Source: Candidatus Spyradenecus faecavium (GTDB lineage: Bacteria; Verrucomicrobiota; Kiritimatiellia; RFP12; DVOR01). Taken from it: a DNA stretch of 6,639 nucleotides. The first letter of the stretch is position 1; each line of letters starts with the position of its first letter. The translations under genes and the position numbers were made by a program. The stretch is taken from the NCBI GenBank assembly GCA_018713405.1, contig DVOR01000171.1:1-6639 (forward strand), read 5' to 3'. This document shows, in pieces, positions 1 to 6,639 of the stretch. Under the pieces are notes generated by a model, which was given only the letters and a program-made list of their open reading frames with translations, had not been told where the DNA came from and did not search any database.

Positions 1-1125
1 GTGCTCTGCGGCGTGCTCGGGGACGGGACCGCCTTCGCCCTGCGCGACGCCCACGGCATCCGCCCCGCCTATTGGTACCAGGACGACGAGGTGGTGGCCG
101 TGGCCTCGGAGCGGCCCGCCATCCAGGCGGCCTTCGACGTCGCCTCCGAGGACGTGCGCGAGCTGCCCCCCGGCAAGGCCCTCCTCATCGCGCCCGACGG
201 CGGGGTCGCGCTGGAGGACTGCCTGGACCCCGCGCCCCGCCGCGCCTGCGTCTTCGAGCGCATCTACTTCTCCCGCGCCAACGACGCCGAGATCCACGCC
301 GAGCGCAAGCGGCTGGGCCACGCCCTGGCCCCGCAGGTCGTCCGCGCCGTGGGCGGGGATCTGGATTCCCTCTTCCTGAGCTACATCCCCAACTCCGCGC
401 AGGTCTGCTTCCACGGCCTGCTCGAGACGCTGATGGGCGCCGCGGCCGCCGAGGGGCGCACCGTGCGCTTCGGGCAGGTGGCCGTCAAGGACGCGAAGTT
501 CCGCACCTTCATCGCCGACGAGGCCACCCGCAGGGACCTGGCCATGCACGTCTACGACGTCACCTACGGCCTCGTGCGGCCGGGGGACACGCTCGTGGTG
601 CTCGACGACTCGATCGTCCGCGGCGCCACGATGCGCGACGCCATCCTGCCCATCCTCGACCGCCTGGGGCCGAGGGAGATCGTCGTGGCCTCCAGCGCCC
701 CTCCCATCCTCTATCCCGACTGCTACGGCATCGACATGGCCACGCTCGACCAGCTCGTCGCCTTCAACGCGTTGGAGGACGTCCTGCGCGAGACCGGGCG
801 GTCGGGCCTTCTGCGCGCGGCCTACGAGGAGGCCCGGCGCCAGCTGCGCCTGCCCGCCGCCGAGCAGACGAACGTCCTGCGCACGGTCTACGCCGAGGTG
901 CCGCGCGAGGCCCTCGTCGCGGCCATCGCCCGCCGCCTGCGCCCCGCGGGCCTGCGCGCCGGCCTGCGCGTCCTCTTCCAGACCGTCGAGGACCTGCGCC
1001 GCTGCTGCCCCAACCACACGGGCGACTGGTATTTCACGGGTGATTACCCCACGCCCGGCGGCAACCGGGTGGTCAACCGCGCCCTCGTCAACCACATGGA
1101 GCATCGCCATGAACGCGCTTATTGA
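1..1125 (+). CDS. purF: Amidophosphoribosyltransferase (long PurF type), 5'-truncated by the window
   Basis: PurF transfers ammonia from glutamine to PRPP, giving 5-phosphoribosylamine, the first committed step of purine synthesis in the cytoplasm. Numbering from the first visible codon: the end of the N-terminal glutaminase (Ntn) domain shows RDAHGIRP (15-22) and VASER (34-38), matching the RDPxGIRP and VASE motifs of PurF. FERIYFSR follows, where PurF has FEYVYLAR. The phosphoribosyltransferase domain carries the PRPP loop LDDSIVRGAT (201-210); most PurFs read DDSIVRGTT, so Ala209 replaces a Thr. SSAPPILYPDCYGIDM (about 231-246) and the C-terminal FTGDYPTPGG (345-354) are also PurF-like. 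The frame is open from base 1. The GTG there is almost certainly internal, because the long family is about 610-630 residues, so roughly 240-260 residues with the catalytic Cys1 lie upstream. No CxxC precedes FTGDYPT, so the iron-sulfur cluster of Bacillus-type PurF is unlikely. The last 17 bases overlap carA. It could be a second, specialised PurF paralogue rather than the only one. Confidence 0.9.
   Translation: MLCGVLGDGTAFALRDAHGIRPAYWYQDDEVVAVASERPAIQAAFDVASEDVRELPPGKALLIAPDGGVALEDCLDPAPRRACVFERIYFSRANDAEIHAERKRLGHALAPQVVRAVGGDLDSLFLSYIPNSAQVCFHGLLETLMGAAAAEGRTVRFGQVAVKDAKFRTFIADEATRRDLAMHVYDVTYGLVRPGDTLVVLDDSIVRGATMRDAILPILDRLGPREIVVASSAPPILYPDCYGIDMATLDQLVAFNALEDVLRETGRSGLLRAAYEEARRQLRLPAAEQTNVLRTVYAEVPREALVAAIARRLRPAGLRAGLRVLFQTVEDLRRCCPNHTGDWYFTGDYPTPGGNRVVNRALVNHMEHRHERAY
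1098..1101 (+). promoter_or_regulatory. Shine-Dalgarno of carA
   Basis: GGAG lies 7 bases before the ATG at 1109, inside the last codons of purF. It decides the carA start: the frame is also open from an upstream ATG at 1040, but that would bury about 70 extra bases in purF and has no comparable site. No other in-frame ATG, GTG or TTG lies between 1109 and the conserved CarA core. Confidence 0.75.
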
Positions 1126-2233
1126 GTACCGCGCCAAGTGGGCCGCCGAGCGTGCCCGCGACGCCTTCCTTGCACTCGCCGACGGGACCGTCTTCCGGGG
1201 CGTCGCCTTCGGGGCGCGCCAAGACGCCCTGGGCGAGGCCGTCTTCAACACCGGCATGAGCGGCTATCAGGAAATCCTCACCGACCCCTCCTACGCCGGC
1301 CAGTTCGTCGTCCTCACCGCGCCGGAGGTCGGCAACTACGGCTGCAACCCCGAGGACGAGGAGAGCCGCGGCCTCTTCCTCAGCGGGCTGGTGGTGCGCC
1401 GCGTGAACCCGCCGAGCAACTTCCGCGCCACGGAGAGCCTGGAGGCCTACCTCACGCGCCACGGCAAGCCGGGGCTCTACGGCGTGGACACCCGCACCCT
1501 GACGCTCCACCTGCGCGACCACGGGACGCAACGGGCCTACCTCCACGTCTCGGGCGAGCCGCTCGCCGAGGCCGAGGCCGTCGCCCGGGCCCGCGCCTGG
1601 GAGGGGCTGGACGGCCAGGACTACGCCGCCCGCGTCTCCGCGCCCGAGCCTTACGCCTGGAACGACGCGGGCCGCTTCCACGTGGTGGTCTACGACTTCG
1701 GCGTGAAGCGCAACATCCTGCGCTGCCTGGCCGCCGCGGGGTGCCGCGTCACCGTCGTCCCCGCACGGACGCCCGCCGAGGCCGCCCTCGCCCTGCGCCC
1801 GGACGGAGTCTTCCTCTCCAACGGCCCCGCCGACCCCAACGCCCTGCCCTACGCCCAGGCCACCGTGCGCGCCCTGCTCGACGCGCGGATCCCGCTCATG
1901 GGCATCTGCCTGGGCCACCAGTTGCTCGGTTTGGCCTGCGGGGCGCGCTGCGGCCGCCTCCCCTTCGGCCACCACGGCTGCAACCACCCCGTGAAGAACC
2001 TCCTGGACGGCTCGGTCGCCATCACCAGCCAGAACCACAACTACGCCCTCGCCGACCTGCCCGACTGCCTGGCGCTCACCCACGTGAACCTCAACGACGG
2101 CACCTGCGAGGGCGTCCGCCACCGCGCGCTCCCCGCCCTCTCCGTGCAGTTCCACCCCGAGGCCGCCCCCGGCCCGCGCGAGGCCCAGGCCCTCTTCCGT
2201 CCCTTCGTCGCCCTCATGGAGTCCGCCAAATGA
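1109..2233 (+). CDS. carA: Carbamoyl-phosphate synthase small (glutaminase) subunit
   Basis: CarA hydrolyses glutamine and passes ammonia through an internal tunnel to CarB, which makes carbamoyl phosphate for pyrimidines and arginine. The 374-residue product is family-sized. The N-terminal domain has LADGTVFRG (23-31), VFNTGMSGYQEILTDPSY and GVDTRTLT. The C-terminal class I glutamine amidotransferase domain starts near FHVVVYDFGVKRNILR. It has the nucleophile Cys267 in GICLGHQ, then FGHHGCNHPVK and SQNHNYA, and His349 and Glu351 in QFHPEAAPGP, so the catalytic triad is complete. Compared with E. coli CarA, about 14 residues precede the core (MNALIEYRAKWAAERAR); the first codons of this extension overlap purF. 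The usual SNGPGDP motif reads SNGPADP (Ala241). The start at 1109 overlaps purF by 17 bases, and the TGA stop shares ATGA with the pyrG start. Function is nearly certain from the motifs and the downstream carB. Confidence 0.97.
   Translation: MNALIEYRAKWAAERARDAFLALADGTVFRGVAFGARQDALGEAVFNTGMSGYQEILTDPSYAGQFVVLTAPEVGNYGCNPEDEESRGLFLSGLVVRRVNPPSNFRATESLEAYLTRHGKPGLYGVDTRTLTLHLRDHGTQRAYLHVSGEPLAEAEAVARARAWEGLDGQDYAARVSAPEPYAWNDAGRFHVVVYDFGVKRNILRCLAAAGCRVTVVPARTPAEAALALRPDGVFLSNGPADPNALPYAQATVRALLDARIPLMGICLGHQLLGLACGARCGRLPFGHHGCNHPVKNLLDGSVAITSQNHNYALADLPDCLALTHVNLNDGTCEGVRHRALPALSVQFHPEAAPGPREAQALFRPFVALMESAK
2218..2221 (+). promoter_or_regulatory. Shine-Dalgarno of pyrG
   Basis: GGAG lies 8 bases before the pyrG ATG at 2230, within the last codons of carA. 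Together with the ATGA overlap of stop and start it fits translational coupling by terminating ribosomes. It also settles the pyrG start, because the frame is open far upstream inside carA with no meaning there. Confidence 0.72.
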
Positions 2234-3838
2234 ACGCCAAGCACCTCTTCGTCACCGGCGGCGTGGTCAGCAGCCTCGGCAAAGGCGTCACCGCCGCCGC
2301 CCTCGCCTTCCTCCTCCGCCGCCGCGGCTACCGCGTGGCCATGCAGAAGCTCGACCCCTACCTCAACGTCGACCCCGGCACGATGAGCCCCTACCAGCAC
2401 GGCGAGGTCTTCGTCACCGACGACGGCGCCGAGACCGACCTCGACCTGGGCCACTACGAGCGCATCGCGGGCATCACCTGCTCCAAGGCCTCCAACTACA
2501 CCAGCGGCAAGATCTACGGCGCCGTCCTCGCCCGCGAGCGCCAGGGCGGCTACCTCGGCGCCACCGTCCAGGTCATCCCCCACGTCACCGACGAGATACA
2601 GCGCGCCATGCGCGCCCTCCACGCCCCGGACGTCGACATCGCCATCACCGAGATCGGCGGCACCGCGGGCGACATCGAGAGCCTCCCCTTCCTCGAGGCC
2701 GCGCGCCAATTCCGCATGGCCGCCGAGCCCGGCGACGTCGCCTTCATCCACCTGACCTACGTCCCCTACCTCAAGGCCGCCAAGGAGCTGAAGACGAAGC
2801 CCTCGCAGCAGTCCGTCGGCGTCCTGCGCAACATCGGCATCCAGCCCGACCTCCTGGTCTGCCGCGCCGAGCGCCGCCTGGAGCCCGAGCACCTGCGCAA
2901 ACTCGCCGTCTTCTGCAACGTCCCGGAGCGTTGCGTCATCGAGGAGCTCGACGTCCGCCACGCCATCTACGAGGTCCCCATCAAGCTCGCCCAGAAGGGC
3001 TTCGACACGGAGGTCCTGCGTGCCCTGCGCCTGGAGCCGCGTCCGTTGGATCTGCGCGACTACCGCGCCTGGCTCGCCCGCGCGCTCCGCCCCACGCGCC
3101 CCGTCACCGTCGCCGTCGTCGGCAAGTACATCCGCCACCAAGACGCCTACAAGAGCATCTACGAGGCCCTCTCACACGCCGCCATGGCCCACGGCGCCAA
3201 GCTCGAGATCCTCCGCGTGGAGTCCGAGGAACTCGAGGCCGTCGACCCCGCCGAACGCCTCGCCCGCGCCGACGCCGTCCTCGTCCCGGGCGGCTTCGGC
3301 CGGCGCGGCCTGCTGGGGATGTTCCGCGCCGTCTCCTACGCCCGCGCCACGGGCACGCCCTTCCTCGGCATCTGCCTGGGGATGCAGTGCGCCGTCATCG
3401 CCTTCGCCCGCGACGTCCTCGGCTGGGCCGACGCCGACAGCGCGGAGTTCGCGCCCGACACCGCCCACCCCGTCATCGCCCTCATGGATGCCCAAAAGGC
3501 CGTCCGCGGCCTCGGCGGCACCATGCGCCTGGGCGCCTACGCCTGCGACCTCGCCCCCGACTCCCGCGCCGCCGCCCTCTACGGCCAGACCCATGTCTCC
3601 GAGCGCCACCGCCACCGCTACGAGTTCAACCCAGCCTTCCGAGACGCCCTCGCCCGCGCCGGCCTCCGCGTCACCGGCGCCAACCCCGAGACCGGCCTGG
3701 CCGAGGTCGTCGAGCTCCCCGCCCACCCCTTCTTCATCGGCTGCCAGTTCCACCCCGAGTTCAAGTCCCGCCCCCGCGCCCCCCACCCGCTCTTCGCGGG
3801 GCTCCTCGAGGCCGCCCTCCAACACCGGGAGCACCGCC

Positions 3839-3846
<8 letters not shown>
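2230..3846 (+). CDS. pyrG: CTP synthase (glutamine-hydrolysing)
   Basis: PyrG aminates UTP to CTP using ATP and glutamine, the last step of de novo pyrimidine nucleotide synthesis; the active form is a cytoplasmic tetramer. The 538-residue product is full length (E. coli 545). The synthetase domain (about 1-265) opens with [13 protein letters not shown], placing the P-loop lysine at Lys18. It has [15 protein letters not shown] (Lys40), [15 protein letters not shown] (metal-binding Asp72), [14 protein letters not shown] (Glu141) and KTKPSQQSV. The linker leads into VAVVGKYI and [10 protein letters not shown], then a class I glutamine amidotransferase domain: VPGGFGRRG, the nucleophile Cys382 in [27 protein letters not shown], and His508 and Glu510 in QFHPEF. 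The loop before LGGTMRLG is the short form seen in many bacteria, not the longer E. coli one. The start follows from the GGAG site and the family N-terminus. The gene overlaps carA by 4 bases and carB by 8. Its place between the two CarAB subunit genes is unusual. Confidence 0.98.
3828..3831 (+). promoter_or_regulatory. Shine-Dalgarno of carB
   Basis: GGAG (within GGGAG) lies 7 bases before the carB ATG at 3839, inside the last codons of pyrG. The stretch GGAGCACCGCCATG differs at one base from GGAGCATCGCCATG at the carA start, so the two CarAB subunits have almost the same initiation region. Confidence 0.75.

Positions 3847-6639
<2,793 letters not shown>

Noticed and set aside
1..3. GTG at the first base as the purF start
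   Set aside because: The first residues already match the later part of the PurF glutaminase domain, so the frame enters from outside the window.
72..1043. Arg/Pro/Gly-rich + strand frame overlapping purF, and a similar one at 2931-3980 overlapping pyrG
   Set aside because: Both are out-of-frame readings of well-supported genes in stop-poor GC-rich DNA and have no recognisable motif.
1040..1108. Earlier in-frame ATG for carA
   Set aside because: It would add residues from inside purF that match no CarA, and it lacks the GGAG spacing found before 1109.
1138..2229. Upstream open extension of the pyrG frame through carA
   Set aside because: The translation is an Arg/Pro-rich shadow of carA. 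PyrG homology starts exactly at the ATG at 2230, with a GGAG site 8 bases before it.
1088..3141. Long - strand frames antisense to carA and pyrG (1088-2155 and 2041-3141)
   Set aside because: They have the composition of antisense shadows (Val, Ala, Gly, Asp, Glu-rich) and no start signal or family resemblance.

Overview
The window is a compact stretch of core nucleotide metabolism. It holds four genes on the + strand, all reading the same way and each overlapping the next: the 3' part of a purF-type amidophosphoribosyltransferase (1-1125), a complete carA (1109-2233), a complete pyrG (2230-3846) and the first ~933 codons of carB (3839 to the window end). There is no intergenic DNA. I see no RNA gene, mobile element, CRISPR array, internal promoter or terminator, and no credible gene on the - strand.

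Organism: the DNA is very GC-rich (by eye around 70%), with GCC, CTC, GTC and ATC codons dominating. The PurF resembles the long form I associate with Bacteroidetes and some PVC-group bacteria, where it precedes carAB. However, all three visible starts carry a GGAG Shine-Dalgarno sequence 7-8 bases upstream, which is untypical of Bacteroidetes. A high-GC member of the PVC group (Kiritimatiellae/Lentisphaeria-like) is my best guess, but it is only an inference.

How the genes work together: PurF, the CarAB pair and PyrG all take nitrogen from the glutamine amide. PurF commits PRPP to purine synthesis. CarA and CarB make carbamoyl phosphate for pyrimidines and arginine. PyrG turns UTP into CTP at the end of the pyrimidine branch. 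The overlaps (17, 4 and 8 bases), with each ribosome binding site inside the last codons of the gene before, indicate one transcript with translational coupling.

Oddities: pyrG sits between the genes for the two CarAB subunits. The carA and carB start regions are nearly identical (13 of 14 bases) and give two unrelated proteins the same EHRH ending. Third-position G is progressively lost from purF to carB; carB has no CTG leucine codon in about 104 leucines by hand count. The enzymes themselves look ordinary and intact, and I do not see a previously undescribed system here.
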